Under the pieces are notes generated by a model. That model ran no database searches, was not told where the DNA came from, and saw nothing but the letters and a program-made list of their open reading frames with translations. The position numbers were made by a program, and so were the translations under genes. DNA of 64,000 bases from Tunturiibacter gelidiferens (GTDB taxonomy: Bacteria > Acidobacteriota > Terriglobia > Terriglobales > Acidobacteriaceae): assembly GCF_013410115.1 (NCBI RefSeq), contig NZ_JACCCV010000002.1, positions 1,240,001 through 1,304,000 on the forward strand. Direction: 5' to 3'. Numbering within the stretch: position 1 is the first letter of the stretch; every line of letters begins with the position of its first letter. Of the stretch, positions 18,647 through 27,580 are shown piece by piece.

Positions 18647-19258
18647 ATGCCTGAACAGAACAAGCCCTTCGTTGTAACCGACCGCCGCAAGTTCACCATG
18701 GACGGCGAACTGCGCCCCGATGCCGACCCTTCCCCTGAAAGAGAAGAGCGCGAGTCAAGGTCGTCCGAACCAGCAGCTGCCGCACCGCCCCCGCCCGCCG
18801 CGCCCGAGACACCGCAAGAGCCCGAACTTCCGCCAGCCCTGACCGCCGAGCAGACCGAACAGGCAAAGCGCGCCTACGAGATGACCGCTGATCGCCTAGA
18901 CACCGCGATTCGCTCGGCCAACCCCGGCATGGACCACCCGCCCGCCATGAGCTTCGATCAGCTCGTCCAGTCCGTCTACATGACCTCCATCATGCAGCTC
19001 GGCGGCACCACGCAGGAGGGCCAGCAGCCCCAGGTCGACATCCTCGGAGCGCGCCAGAGCATCGACATGCTCCAGGTCCTCGAAGACAAGACCAAGGGCA
19101 ATCTCTCCCCCGAAGAGACCCGCCTCCTTGAAAGCGCACTGTTCGAACTGCGCATGGCGTTTCTTGAAGTCACCCAGGCACTCGCACGGTCCGCAGCAGC
19201 CAAGGCACCAGGCGGCGCAGGCCGTCCAGGCCCCGCAGGCCCCAGCATCGTCCGCTAA
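18647..19258 (+). CDS. DUF1844 domain protein
   Basis: The protein has about 203 residues from the ATG at 18647; a GTG two codons earlier overlaps the ygfZ stop. The N-terminal third is a disordered Pro/Ala/Glu-rich linker. The C-terminal half holds the DUF1844 pattern, with SFDQLVQSVYMTSIMQLG followed by DILGARQSIDMLQVLEDKT and a helical SPEETRLLESALFELRMAF. The function of the family is unknown. The end is Gly/Pro/Ala-rich. It is co-oriented and only two bases from the next gene. Confidence 0.8.
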   Translation: MPEQNKPFVVTDRRKFTMDGELRPDADPSPEREERESRSSEPAAAAPPPPAAPETPQEPELPPALTAEQTEQAKRAYEMTADRLDTAIRSANPGMDHPPAMSFDQLVQSVYMTSIMQLGGTTQEGQQPQVDILGARQSIDMLQVLEDKTKGNLSPEETRLLESALFELRMAFLEVTQALARSAAAKAPGGAGRPGPAGPSIVR

Positions 19259-19260
19259 CG

Positions 19261-20076
19261 ATGGAGGCGACCCTCACCTTCCTCGGCACCGGCACCTCCA
19301 TGGGGGTGCCGACCCTCGGCTGCGACTGCGCCGTCTGCACTTCCGCCGTCTCGCCACACGGAGACCCGCGCAATCGCCGAACCCGCCCCTCCATCCGCCT
19401 CGACTACAACAACCACACCGTCCTCGTCGACACCGGCCCCGACTTCCACGCGCAAGCCATCCGCGAAAACATCCGTCACGTCGACGCCGTACTCTACACC
19501 CACGGTCACGCCGATCACGTCCTCGGCTTCGACGACCTGCGCCCCCTCAGCTTCCGCGTCAAAGGCGACATGCCCATCTACGCCGACGACGCCACCGCAA
19601 GCAGCCTCGAGCGCATCTTCGAGTACACCTTCCGCAAAGAAGATCGCTACCCCACCAGCGCCCAGGTCGAGATTCACCGCATCGACCCAACACCCGGAGC
19701 AGGCGTCGATCTCTTCGGTGCATGTTTTCGCAGAGTCCCGGTCACCCACGGCCGCGAGGAGATCACCGGCTACCGCTTCGGCAACGCTGCCTATCTCACC
19801 GACATGAGCGACATCCCACCCGAGAGCATCCCGCTCCTCCAGAATCTCGACGTACTCATCCTCGATGCCCTCCGCCGCGACCCTCATCCCAGCCACTCGC
19901 ACCTCGATAAGTCTGTAGCCCTGGTAGATCAGCTGAAACCGAGCCGTGCCTTCTTCACCCATATGAGCCACGACCTCGACCACGCCACCACCGAAGCCGA
20001 GCTCCCACCCCACGTTCGTCTGGCCTACGACGGCCTCAAGATCACCTTCGAGATCGCACCGGAGACCGCCGCATGA
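19261..20076 (+). CDS. Metallo-beta-lactamase fold hydrolase, PhnP-like
   Basis: The 271-residue protein shows the order LGTGTSMGVP, a Cys-rich loop (GCDCAVC, residues about 20-26), VDTGPDF, the metal motif THGHADH near 81-87, VTHGREEITGY, LTDMSDIP and a distal His in FFTHMSHDLDH. The Cys pair near the N-terminus and the active-site spacing match the PhnP/cyclic phosphodiesterase branch. The natural substrate is not evident. It starts two bases after the DUF1844 stop and overlaps the next gene by four bases. Confidence 0.85.
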   Translation: MEATLTFLGTGTSMGVPTLGCDCAVCTSAVSPHGDPRNRRTRPSIRLDYNNHTVLVDTGPDFHAQAIRENIRHVDAVLYTHGHADHVLGFDDLRPLSFRVKGDMPIYADDATASSLERIFEYTFRKEDRYPTSAQVEIHRIDPTPGAGVDLFGACFRRVPVTHGREEITGYRFGNAAYLTDMSDIPPESIPLLQNLDVLILDALRRDPHPSHSHLDKSVALVDQLKPSRAFFTHMSHDLDHATTEAELPPHVRLAYDGLKITFEIAPETAA

Positions 20077-20858
20077 GTATCGCATGGAAGTTCCTGATTC
20101 TCGTCATAGCCTCGTATCAAGTCGCCGCTGGCGAGTCCGTCAACTTCAGCTTGCCCGAAACCAACAAGCTAATCTCGTTTACGTTTCAATCCAAACCAGG
20201 AGGTAACTCCTCGTTTCGTTCCTTTCAGGTCGATTTCGAAGGCAAGCACTTTGATTTCACCGCGAGAAACTCTATAGCTCGTATTCCAGCAAATCCTAAC
20301 GAGCGTCGGGCGCTCGGGTATTGGATCGATATCCCGGGCCTGAAACTTCATCCTTCTCGCTATTTCCTTGTTGGCAAATATGGCACAGCTTCGGACTCGC
20401 GTACCCTTCTATTTTTCATCAGCGATGCCGGAGCGAGCGACGCCGCCGCATTACTTGTAATTGGATTTTCAACCTCGGGCGATCCTTACAAAGTACTTGA
20501 ACGCGACTACTTGGATGTCACTTCATTTCAATCGACTCCCGACGGTACTGGTCTTATAGTCGGCAAAGAGACTCTCTCTCAGGTTATGGGTGGGGACGGC
20601 TTCAACGGTTCCACAAAACCTTATGCCACCACCTACGACCCGTTCTCGGTCTTCATCGTCCATCCTGAATCTAAAGCAGTCTACTCATTGGTCGTATCTC
20701 GAAGCTACAACCAGAAACACTATGTATGGGCGGGGTCCCACTCTCGGGAAGACTACGCCGTTCTTTACAACCTTCCCGAGCATCACGGACTTATCGGTGC
20801 GCCGACCTCTCGCGTACCGGCTCTTCTCGGAGAATCAAGGAACGAAGCGAAGCCATGA
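20073..20858 (+). CDS. Unknown secreted protein
   Basis: The 261-residue protein begins with a signal peptide (MSIAWKFLILVIASYQVAAG) and continues with a beta-rich soluble region, without a motif I recognise. Near residues 140-200 the segment DYLDVTSFQSTPDGTGLIVG resembles a beta-propeller-like strand pattern, but no repeat is evident. Third positions are richer in A and T than in both neighbours. Yet it overlaps the hydrolase start-stop (ATGA) and the ribF start (ATGA), so it is translationally coupled on both sides. Confidence 0.65.
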   Translation: MSIAWKFLILVIASYQVAAGESVNFSLPETNKLISFTFQSKPGGNSSFRSFQVDFEGKHFDFTARNSIARIPANPNERRALGYWIDIPGLKLHPSRYFLVGKYGTASDSRTLLFFISDAGASDAAALLVIGFSTSGDPYKVLERDYLDVTSFQSTPDGTGLIVGKETLSQVMGGDGFNGSTKPYATTYDPFSVFIVHPESKAVYSLVVSRSYNQKHYVWAGSHSREDYAVLYNLPEHHGLIGAPTSRVPALLGESRNEAKP

Positions 20859-21835
20859 TCATCTTCAACTCTCTCGCAGACATCCCCGCTGACTTCGGTC
20901 CTTCGATCGCCACCATCGGAAACTTCGACGGCGTCCATCGCGGCCACCAGTGGGTCACCGCCGAGGTCGTAGGGCAGGCACGCGCAGAAAACATTCGTTC
21001 CATAGCCATCACCTTCGATCCACACCCTGCACGAGTCATCCGCCCCGAATCCAGCCAGCCGCTCATCACGCCGCTCCCGCAAAAGCTCGAGCTGCTCGCA
21101 GCCACTGGCATCGACGCCGTTCTCGTACTTCCCTTCACCACAGAACTCTCGCATATGACCGCCCGCGCCTTTGCCACCGAAGTGCTCAAAGACGCCCTGC
21201 ACGTCACCCAGCTGCACGAGGGAGAAAACTTCCGCTTCGGCTATCAGGCCGAGGCCGGCGTCGAAAGCCTCGAAGCACTCGGCCGCGAACTCGGCTTCAG
21301 CGTGCGTGTCTACGCGCCGCGTCATCTGCGCGGAGAGACTATCTCCTCAAGCCGCATCCGCCAGATGATCGCCGAAGGCGACGTCACCCACGTTCGCGCC
21401 CTGCTCGGCCGCAGCTTCGCCATCTGCGGCACTCCCGCCTCAGGCCGCGGCTACGGCACCCGCTACACCGTCCCCACCATCAATCTCGCCCCCTACACCG
21501 AGCTGCTTCCCGCAAACGGCGTCTACATCACGGAGTTGACCGTCGGCACCGGAACCTCAAGCGAGACTTTTGATGGAGTGACGAACGTAGGCAATCGCCC
21601 AACCTTCGGAGCCGACTCCTTCACTGTTGAAACCCACCTGCTCAACTTCCACCCCATCGATCTGAACGAATCCACGCCGCTTACCCTGACGTTTCTGCGT
21701 CGTCTTCGCGCAGAGATGCGCTGGCCAAATCCCGAAGCGCTCAAGGAACAGATCGGCCGCGACGTCACCAAGGCAAAACGCTACTTCAATATATGTCGGG
21801 CGGTGGGTTCGAAACTCCACTCCGCTCGTCCTTAG
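20855..21835 (+). CDS. ribF: Bifunctional riboflavin kinase / FAD synthetase
   Basis: The enzyme phosphorylates riboflavin to FMN and adenylates FMN to FAD. From the ATG at 20855, which overlaps the previous stop by four bases, it has 326 residues. The N-terminal nucleotidyltransferase domain shows IGNFDGVHRGHQW and, later, the ISSSRIRQMI segment. The C-terminal riboflavin-kinase domain has GRGYGTRYTVPTINL and GVTNVGNRPTFG. A longer frame starting at 20726 is an upstream extension inside the preceding gene. The 3' end overlaps the convergent PBP gene by 50 bp. Confidence 0.95.
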   Translation: MIIFNSLADIPADFGPSIATIGNFDGVHRGHQWVTAEVVGQARAENIRSIAITFDPHPARVIRPESSQPLITPLPQKLELLAATGIDAVLVLPFTTELSHMTARAFATEVLKDALHVTQLHEGENFRFGYQAEAGVESLEALGRELGFSVRVYAPRHLRGETISSSRIRQMIAEGDVTHVRALLGRSFAICGTPASGRGYGTRYTVPTINLAPYTELLPANGVYITELTVGTGTSSETFDGVTNVGNRPTFGADSFTVETHLLNFHPIDLNESTPLTLTFLRRLRAEMRWPNPEALKEQIGRDVTKAKRYFNICRAVGSKLHSARP

Positions 21836-24299
21836 ACTTCGCGGTCATCACCGTTGGTTTTACCGGAACCGCAACCAGCTGCGGCGCAGGACGAGATGCT
21901 TCAGGCATCTTCGGCTTCTCCTCAGCAGGTACCGGCGCAGCGGAAGCTGGAGCGGCAGGCTTCGACCTCTCTAAGCTCGGCGCTTCCAGACTCTGGTCCT
22001 GCTTCGGCACCAGCGGCTGTACAGGTTTAGCTGCATTCGGACCACCCGTGGGGACATCCAACTTCTTCTTCGGCGCGCCCGACGTGGGGAATGCCTCATC
22101 CGGCTTGGTCGCAATCGCAGCCTTCATAAAATCCATCCACATCGGCAACGCCGCTCTCGCCCCGGTCTCTTTTTCACCCAGCGACTCGCGATCATCAAAT
22201 CCAATCCACGTCCCACACGTAATCGACGGCGAAAACCCAATGAACCAGGCGTCCGTGAAGTCGTTCGTGGTCCCTGTCTTACCGCCCAGAGGATGCTTCA
22301 ACTGCGAAGCGGAAGCGCCAGTCCCATATCGAACCACCGCCTGCAGAAACTGCATCATCGTCCGCGCCGTATCAACCGAAATCACCTCTGAAACCTGCGA
22401 CGGAGCCGCATCCAGCGGCAGCCCGTCCGCCTGCGTCACCTTGCGAATGTAGCGCGGCTCAATCCGAATGCCGTCGTTCGGAAAGACGCTATAGGCGCTC
22501 ACCTGCTCGGCCAGCGTAATATCCGCCGAACCAATCGCCACCGGCAGAAACACGGGAATGTTGCTGGTCACTCCAAACCGATGCGCCGTGTCAATCACCT
22601 TGCGGATTCCGTACCGGTCCGCCAGCTTCAACGCCGGGATATTCCTCGACTCGGCGAACGCGTTCAGAAGCGACATCGTCCCCTTGTAGTCTCCCTCATA
22701 GTTATGCGGCGTATAAGGCCCATTCGGCGTAGGAAAGGTCGTAGGCCCGTCAACAATGAAGTCCGTAGGTTTGGCACCACCCTCAATCGCGGTCGTATAA
22801 ACATAAGGCTTGAACGACGAACCCACCTGCCGCTGCGCCTGCGTCGCGCGATTGAACTGCGACAACCCAAAGTCCCGCCCGCCCACCATCGCCAACACCT
22901 CGCCGGTAGAGTTATCCACCGCCATCATCGAGGCCTGCGCTCCAGAATCCTGCTCCAGCGAAGCGTTCAGCGTTCCATCCCCGGCGAAGCTTTGTACCTT
23001 CACGTACACGACATCCCCTGTACGCAGAAAGCTGTCGCCATCGGTGTTTTGCGTCCATCTCCAGTCCTGAGGCGTAAGCACAACCAGCCGCGCACCTACC
23101 TTCACCGTAACTCTCTTCGCAGAGACCGCCGTGACCACCCCGTGGACATAGCTTCCAATATCAATCGGCTGCACCCAATCCGGATGACGATAGCTCTCAA
23201 TATCTGCTCCGTCCAGTACAACGTTCGGCAGCCTTCCCTTCCAGCCACGCCGCCGCTCATATGTTGCCGTACCATCCAGAATCGCCTTATTCGCCACCTG
23301 CTGCAGATCGAGATCGAGCGTCGTATAAACCTTCAGACCCGCGCCATGAACCTCTTCCACACCAAACTGCTTCTCCAGTTGCTTTCGCACCTCTTCCACA
23401 AAATAAGGTGCGACGCTGTTCGCAGGCGGCTCCAGATGCAGCCCAAGCGGTGCCGCTTCAGCAGCCTCTTCCTGCCTCTTCGTGATCTTGCCGTCCGCAA
23501 GCATCTCGCTCAGTACAAGATTTCTGCGCTTCAACGCGCGATCGGGAAACTTGATCGGCGAATAAGCCTCAGGCCCCTTCGGCAACGCCGCCAGCAGCGC
23601 AGCCTCCGGCAACGTCAGATCATGCACCTTCTTATTGAAGAAATACTCCGATCCGGCCTCAAACCCATACGTCCCATGCCCCAGATAGATCTGGTTCGCA
23701 TATAGCTCGAAGATCTGCTGTTTCGTAAATCGCCGCTCAATCTGAACCGACAGGAACACCTCCTGCAGCTTGCGGCCATACGTCTTCTCCGACGAGAGAA
23801 ACAAGTTACGCGCCAGCTGCATCGTCAACGTCGATGCCCCCTGTGCTCTCCCATTCGAGTGCAGATCCCGATACGCGGCCCCCACAGCCCGCACCAGGTT
23901 CACTCCCCAGTTGCTCTCAAAGCTCTTGTCTTCAATTGAAATGATCGCCTGTTTCAGAACCGTCGGAAACTCGGAATAAGGCAGCACCACCCGCCGCTCC
24001 AGCGCAAACGAGCCAAACGGCTTGCCATGCACATCCAGCAACTCTGTCGTAGTGTTCGGACGATACCGCGCCAGGTCATCCATCTGCGGCAGATCAATGG
24101 AGTAAACCAGCATCAACCCGCAAAGCGCCCCAAAAACAGCAGACAGCCCGAGCAGCGCATAAAACGTAACCCGCCTCGCAATGCGGCGACTCGGATAATC
24201 AGGCCCATTCAGCGTGGCGCGGCGCAGCGCACGTTGCCAATCGGGCATCTCGTCATCAGGCGTTGGCGGCCTTTTTTCGGGGCTGTGTAAGCTCTGCAC
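21786..24299 (-). CDS. Class A penicillin-binding protein (bifunctional)
   Basis: This inner-membrane enzyme polymerises and cross-links peptidoglycan. The 837 residues comprise a cytoplasmic tail, one membrane segment (about 44-66), a GT51 glycosyltransferase domain with catalytic Glu123 in SIEDKSFESNWG and the QGASTLTMQLARN motif, and an inserted OB-like segment (about 380-450). The transpeptidase domain has SxxK at Ser494-Lys497, SxN at 551-553 and KTGT in GGKTGTTNDF. The Pro/Ala/Lys-rich C-terminal tail is long. The first start is GTG; an ATG 17 codons in (24248) is an alternative. It runs convergently into ribF. Confidence 0.93.
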   Translation of the reverse strand: MQSLHSPEKRPPTPDDEMPDWQRALRRATLNGPDYPSRRIARRVTFYALLGLSAVFGALCGLMLVYSIDLPQMDDLARYRPNTTTELLDVHGKPFGSFALERRVVLPYSEFPTVLKQAIISIEDKSFESNWGVNLVRAVGAAYRDLHSNGRAQGASTLTMQLARNLFLSSEKTYGRKLQEVFLSVQIERRFTKQQIFELYANQIYLGHGTYGFEAGSEYFFNKKVHDLTLPEAALLAALPKGPEAYSPIKFPDRALKRRNLVLSEMLADGKITKRQEEAAEAAPLGLHLEPPANSVAPYFVEEVRKQLEKQFGVEEVHGAGLKVYTTLDLDLQQVANKAILDGTATYERRRGWKGRLPNVVLDGADIESYRHPDWVQPIDIGSYVHGVVTAVSAKRVTVKVGARLVVLTPQDWRWTQNTDGDSFLRTGDVVYVKVQSFAGDGTLNASLEQDSGAQASMMAVDNSTGEVLAMVGGRDFGLSQFNRATQAQRQVGSSFKPYVYTTAIEGGAKPTDFIVDGPTTFPTPNGPYTPHNYEGDYKGTMSLLNAFAESRNIPALKLADRYGIRKVIDTAHRFGVTSNIPVFLPVAIGSADITLAEQVSAYSVFPNDGIRIEPRYIRKVTQADGLPLDAAPSQVSEVISVDTARTMMQFLQAVVRYGTGASASQLKHPLGGKTGTTNDFTDAWFIGFSPSITCGTWIGFDDRESLGEKETGARAALPMWMDFMKAAIATKPDEAFPTSGAPKKKLDVPTGGPNAAKPVQPLVPKQDQSLEAPSLERSKPAAPASAAPVPAEEKPKMPEASRPAPQLVAVPVKPTVMTAKSKDERSGVSNPPPDIY

Positions 24300-24375
24300 G
24301 AAGTCTCACGATAGCACGGCAGAGGAGACGTTTCTCTCCCACAAAAGGGCCAATCACACGCCCGAAACAATCAGC

Positions 24376-25608
24376 CTAAGCGGCCTTGCTCTTCAACAGG
24401 TCCAGCGCCTTCGTCAGTTGTTCATCCACCGTCACTGCAGGCTTCTGCAGCGGCTGCTGCGTCTTCTCCGCGGGAGTCGTCGTGTCTTCCTCCGCTACCG
24501 CATCCTCGGCAGTCGAAGCCACCAGCACTCCAGGCGTAACGCCATCATCCTGCAGCTTCTTACCCGAAGGCGACTCATACTTCGCAATCGACAGAATCAA
24601 CGCCGCACCATCCGGCAGCTCGAACGTCTTCTGCTGAGCGCCCTCGCCAAAAGTCTTCTCCCCCACCAGATCCGCGCGTTTGTTATCCAGCAGCGCCGCA
24701 GCCACCAGCTCCGCCGGCCCCGCCGTCCCGCGATTCACCAGCACTACCACCGGCGCGGTCGTATTGATCGCCTTCGACGCATCCGCCGTAAACGTCTGCT
24801 TGGCAACCTTCTGCCCCTCCAGCATCGCAATCGTGCCGTCTTTCAGGAAAAAATTCGCCAGCCGAGTCGCCTCAGGCATATCGCCCGCCGCAACGTCACG
24901 CAGATCAAGCAGAATCTTCTTATTCCCCACCTTCTGCATCGCTTTCAACTTCGCCTCGATCTGCTGCACATGATCATGGTCCAGCACACCCGGTTTCAGA
25001 TAAAGAATCGACGAGTTCTCATACATCGTCTCCGCAACCGGCGGCGGCGGCGTCGAAACCCGCGTCATCACGATCTTGTCCGGCGCAGCCTTCCGCGGCC
25101 GCACCACCGAAACCGTTAGCTCACTCCCCGGAGCCCCCTCCAGCAGCAGCTGAATCATCGCCAGCGAGATATCCCGGGTATCCTGCGGCCCAATCGCCTC
25201 AATAATGTCGCCATCGGACAGATTCGCCTTATCCGCCGGGCTCCCCGGCACCACCGAAACTACGGTCGCATACCCAAACCGCTTCGAAACATTGATCCCC
25301 ACCTGCGCCTTGCCGCCCTTATCCGCCTTGAACGCCTTATAGTCTTCCGGCGTCAGATAGCTCGAGTCCGCATCCAGCGACTCCAGCAGCCCACGCAACG
25401 CGCCATTGGTCACCGCGTTGATATTCGGCTCTTCCACATAATCCGTCTGGATATGCCGCAGCACTTCGCTATACACATTGATCTGGCGATAAGCACCATC
25501 CTGCGGCTCGCTCGCAGCGCTCACAGGGTTTGAGTTCACCCCTAAAAACACGGTGACAACCAGAACAACCGACACAGCAAGCAACAGTATCTTCGAGATC
25601 TTAGGCAT
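24376..25608 (-). CDS. S41 (CtpA-like) peptidase homologue lacking the catalytic dyad
   Basis: The 410 residues (ATG at 25608) begin with a membrane or signal segment and an N-terminal helical part, then a PDZ domain (GINVSKRFGYATVVSVVPGS, ADKANLSDGDIIEAIG) and the S41 core. In active family members the core carries GSASASE and TFGKG, whose Ser and Lys, 25 residues apart, form the catalytic dyad. Here the same positions read GTAGPAE and TFGEG: Ser becomes Gly297 and Lys becomes Glu322, with the 25-residue spacing kept. The protein should be proteolytically inactive, perhaps a scaffold or regulator. It lies between the tRNA and the PBP gene. Confidence 0.85.
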   Translation of the reverse strand: MPKISKILLLAVSVVLVVTVFLGVNSNPVSAASEPQDGAYRQINVYSEVLRHIQTDYVEEPNINAVTNGALRGLLESLDADSSYLTPEDYKAFKADKGGKAQVGINVSKRFGYATVVSVVPGSPADKANLSDGDIIEAIGPQDTRDISLAMIQLLLEGAPGSELTVSVVRPRKAAPDKIVMTRVSTPPPPVAETMYENSSILYLKPGVLDHDHVQQIEAKLKAMQKVGNKKILLDLRDVAAGDMPEATRLANFFLKDGTIAMLEGQKVAKQTFTADASKAINTTAPVVVLVNRGTAGPAELVAAALLDNKRADLVGEKTFGEGAQQKTFELPDGAALILSIAKYESPSGKKLQDDGVTPGVLVASTAEDAVAEEDTTTPAEKTQQPLQKPAVTVDEQLTKALDLLKSKAA

Positions 25609-25708
25609 AGTTCGGAGCGACTCCAAGGGGTGTTCCCGGCGCAATACCGGTTAGACGCACCCGCAGGCGAAACGATCCCGCAGGCAAAACAATATAGACA
25701 AAATGATA

Positions 25709-25735
25709 CTCTCGATCCATAGAGAGTGCGCCAGC
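25709..25735 (-). terminator. Possible terminator of tRNA-Met
   Basis: Downstream of the tRNA on the minus strand, ACTCTC and GAGAGT form a six-pair stem around an eight-base loop, followed by ATCATTTTGT. The T-run is short, so this is a weak intrinsic terminator. Confidence 0.35.
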
Positions 25736-25751
25736 AGTCGCTATAACACTT

Positions 25752-25828
25752 TGGTGGCGGTGGGCAGAATCGAACTGCCGACCTACGGGTTATGAGTCCG
25801 TCGCTCTAACCATCTGAGCTACACCGCC
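25752..25828 (-). tRNA. tRNA-Met (anticodon CAT)
   Basis: The cloverleaf is complete: acceptor GGCGGTG/CACCGCC, D stem GCTC/GAGC, anticodon loop CTCATAA and T arm GGCAG-TTCGATT-CTGCC, with a genomically encoded CCA end. The absence of three G-C pairs in the anticodon stem argues against the initiator. Sequence alone does not fully exclude the lysidine-modified tRNA-Ile2, but the elongator Met assignment is more likely. Confidence 0.95.
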
Positions 25829-25879
25829 AATGTGTATAAGGCATGCCGGCACAAAACTCCTCTGTAGTCAGAGAGAACG

Positions 25880-26767
25880 ATCGCCACGGCACAGCCATCT
25901 CCAATCATACTTGATTCCGGCCACAGCGAAAAGCCAGCCACGGACAGCCATCAGCGGGCCAGCCAAGGCGAGAAGCCGTCCATCCTCGGCGTCATCCCCG
26001 CCCGTCTGGCCTCCACGCGTCTCCCCCGCAAAGTCCTCCGCAATCTCGCCGGACGCCCCATGCTCGCCTGGGTCTACGACGCCGCCAGCGCCTGCCCCCA
26101 GCTCGATCGCGTCCTCATCGCCACCGACTCCGACGAGGTCGCCGACCTCTGCCATCGCAACCAATGGCCCGTCCAGCTCACCTCACCCGACCTCCCCAGC
26201 GGCACCGATCGCGTCCACGCCGTCGCCCGCCACCACCACGCCGACATCTACATCAACATCCAGGGCGACGAGCCCCTCCTCAAACCGCAACACCTCACCG
26301 CACTCCTCCGCCCCTTCACCCACCATCACGTCGAAGTCTCCACCCTCAAAGTCCTCTGCACACCCGAAAACATCGCCAACCCCAACGCCGTAAAGGTAGT
26401 CACCGCCGCCGACGGCCGAGCCCTCTACTTCTCCCGAGCCACCATCCCCTTCGATCGTGATGGACAAATCGGCAAAGGACAAGCCCGCGACGGAGCAGCC
26501 CTCAACAAGACAATTCGAGAGAGCGCAGCCAGCGACAGAGCCACCGCCCCGCAGTACTGGAAGCACATCGGCCTCTACGCCTACCGCAAGACCACCCTCG
26601 AGCGCTTCCCCACCCTGCCCCCCAGCCTTCTCGAACAAACCGAACGCCTGGAGCAACTCCGCTTCCTCGAAAACGGCATCCCCATCTACGTCGAGCCCAC
26701 CGAATTCGACACTATCGGAGTCGACACCGAAGAAGACCTCCAGCGCGTCGAAGCCCTCCTCCGCTAA
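25880..26767 (+). CDS. kdsB: 3-deoxy-manno-octulosonate cytidylyltransferase (CMP-KDO synthetase)
   Basis: The enzyme activates KDO with CTP for lipopolysaccharide core synthesis. The conserved core begins at 25982 with ILGVIPARLASTRLPRKVL and continues with RPMLAWVYDAA, VLIATDSDEV, the GTDRVHAVA segment, YINIQGDEPLL, HIGLYAYRK and the C-terminal GVDTEEDLQRVEALL. No ATG, GTG or TTG lies in frame between the TAG at 25865 and the first internal ATG at 26060, which is inside the conserved domain. An ATC at 25880, six bases after a GAGAGA sequence, is the best non-standard start and is used here. The start is uncertain; the gene identity is not. Confidence 0.88.
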   Translation: MATAQPSPIILDSGHSEKPATDSHQRASQGEKPSILGVIPARLASTRLPRKVLRNLAGRPMLAWVYDAASACPQLDRVLIATDSDEVADLCHRNQWPVQLTSPDLPSGTDRVHAVARHHHADIYINIQGDEPLLKPQHLTALLRPFTHHHVEVSTLKVLCTPENIANPNAVKVVTAADGRALYFSRATIPFDRDGQIGKGQARDGAALNKTIRESAASDRATAPQYWKHIGLYAYRKTTLERFPTLPPSLLEQTERLEQLRFLENGIPIYVEPTEFDTIGVDTEEDLQRVEALLR

Positions 26768-27064
26768 CATTACCCACACAAAAGTGCCGCCATCTCGACC
26801 GAAGCTGTTCACAGTCTCATCGTGAACAGCGCAGTGGAGAGCCCCCCGCATTCCGCTTTGGCAGTTGCCTTTGTCTTTCTTCTTTTGTCGTTGCCTTTCT
26901 CTTTCTTGTTGTCATCCCCGAATGGGATCTGCTGTTGCCGTTGTCTGTTCTTTTATTGTCATTCCGCAGCGCACGGCGGAATCTCCTGTCATCTTTGTTC
27001 TCTTCCATCTGACAAGAATCGCCAAGAAAGCAGTAAACTAGAACTCCACCCGCGGAGCAGAAGT
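26768..27064 (+). other. Intergenic low-complexity region between kdsB and a membrane gene
   Basis: This 297-bp gap has a pyrimidine-rich stretch (about 26870-26960, many TTTCTTT and TTGTC runs) and a seven-pair inverted repeat ATTCCGC/GCGGAAT near 26961-26985. A longer reading frame through it, starting at 26822, is Cys/Leu/Ser/Phe-rich, has no ribosome site and is not considered coding. Confidence 0.5.
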
Positions 27065-27415
27065 ATGTTGCTCGAACTAGCCAAACCCGTAGCCCTCCTC
27101 CTCTGCCTCCTCTCCCTCCTCACGGTCTTTCACACCGTCTTCTTCGCCCTCGAAGACCCCCAGCTCCTCCTCCAGCCCCACCAGGCTATCCAGGACCGCA
27201 TCATCGACTCCGTCCTCCTCCTCGCCCTTTCCGCCGGCATCTCCCTCATCGGCGCCTTCATCTTCCGCGAAGCCGAGCCCTACCCCCATCCACCCCTCTC
27301 CGCCACCCTCCCCTTGCAACTCTTCTACTGGGCCACCGCCATCATGCTCCTTCTCTTCCCGCTGGCTTCGTTTCTCGAAACCCACTACATCTTCAGCCCA
27401 TCCATTCACTGGTAA
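27065..27415 (+). CDS. Small integral-membrane protein
   Basis: ATG at 27065 gives 116 residues with three hydrophobic segments (about 8-28, 45-68 and 90-112), separated by short charged loops such as FFALEDPQLLLQPHQAIQDR. An upstream frame is rejected because that part is a low-complexity intergenic stretch. I do not recognise the family. A bidirectional terminator hairpin follows about 125 bp after the stop. Confidence 0.65.
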   Translation: MLLELAKPVALLLCLLSLLTVFHTVFFALEDPQLLLQPHQAIQDRIIDSVLLLALSAGISLIGAFIFREAEPYPHPPLSATLPLQLFYWATAIMLLLFPLASFLETHYIFSPSIHW

Positions 27416-27535
27416 GAGCGCGTAAAACGGGCTCAAAACCGTTGTCAACCTCAAAAACAGAGTAACCAGCTTATAATCAATAGGATAAGCGTGGCGTATC
27501 AGTTACCCCAATCCTCTATACTTGAAACAAAGGAA

Positions 27536-27566
27536 CAAAAACTCCACCAAACCGTGGAGTTTTTTG
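27536..27566. terminator. Bidirectional Rho-independent terminator
   Basis: ACTCCAC and GTGGAGT pair around a six-base loop, with a T-run on the right and an A-run on the left. It can end transcripts from the membrane-protein gene on the plus strand and from the HAD gene on the minus strand. Confidence 0.8.
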
Positions 27567-27580
27567 CGTTTAAAGCGAAC

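Noticed and set aside
22581..23705. Plus-strand frame of 374 codons opposite the PBP
   Set aside because: The minus-strand PBP carries SxxK, SxN and KTGT; the shadow has no motif.
26822..27064. N-terminal extension of the small membrane protein
   Set aside because: Low-complexity Cys/Leu/Ser/Phe sequence without a ribosome site; the ATG at 27065 gives a compact membrane protein.
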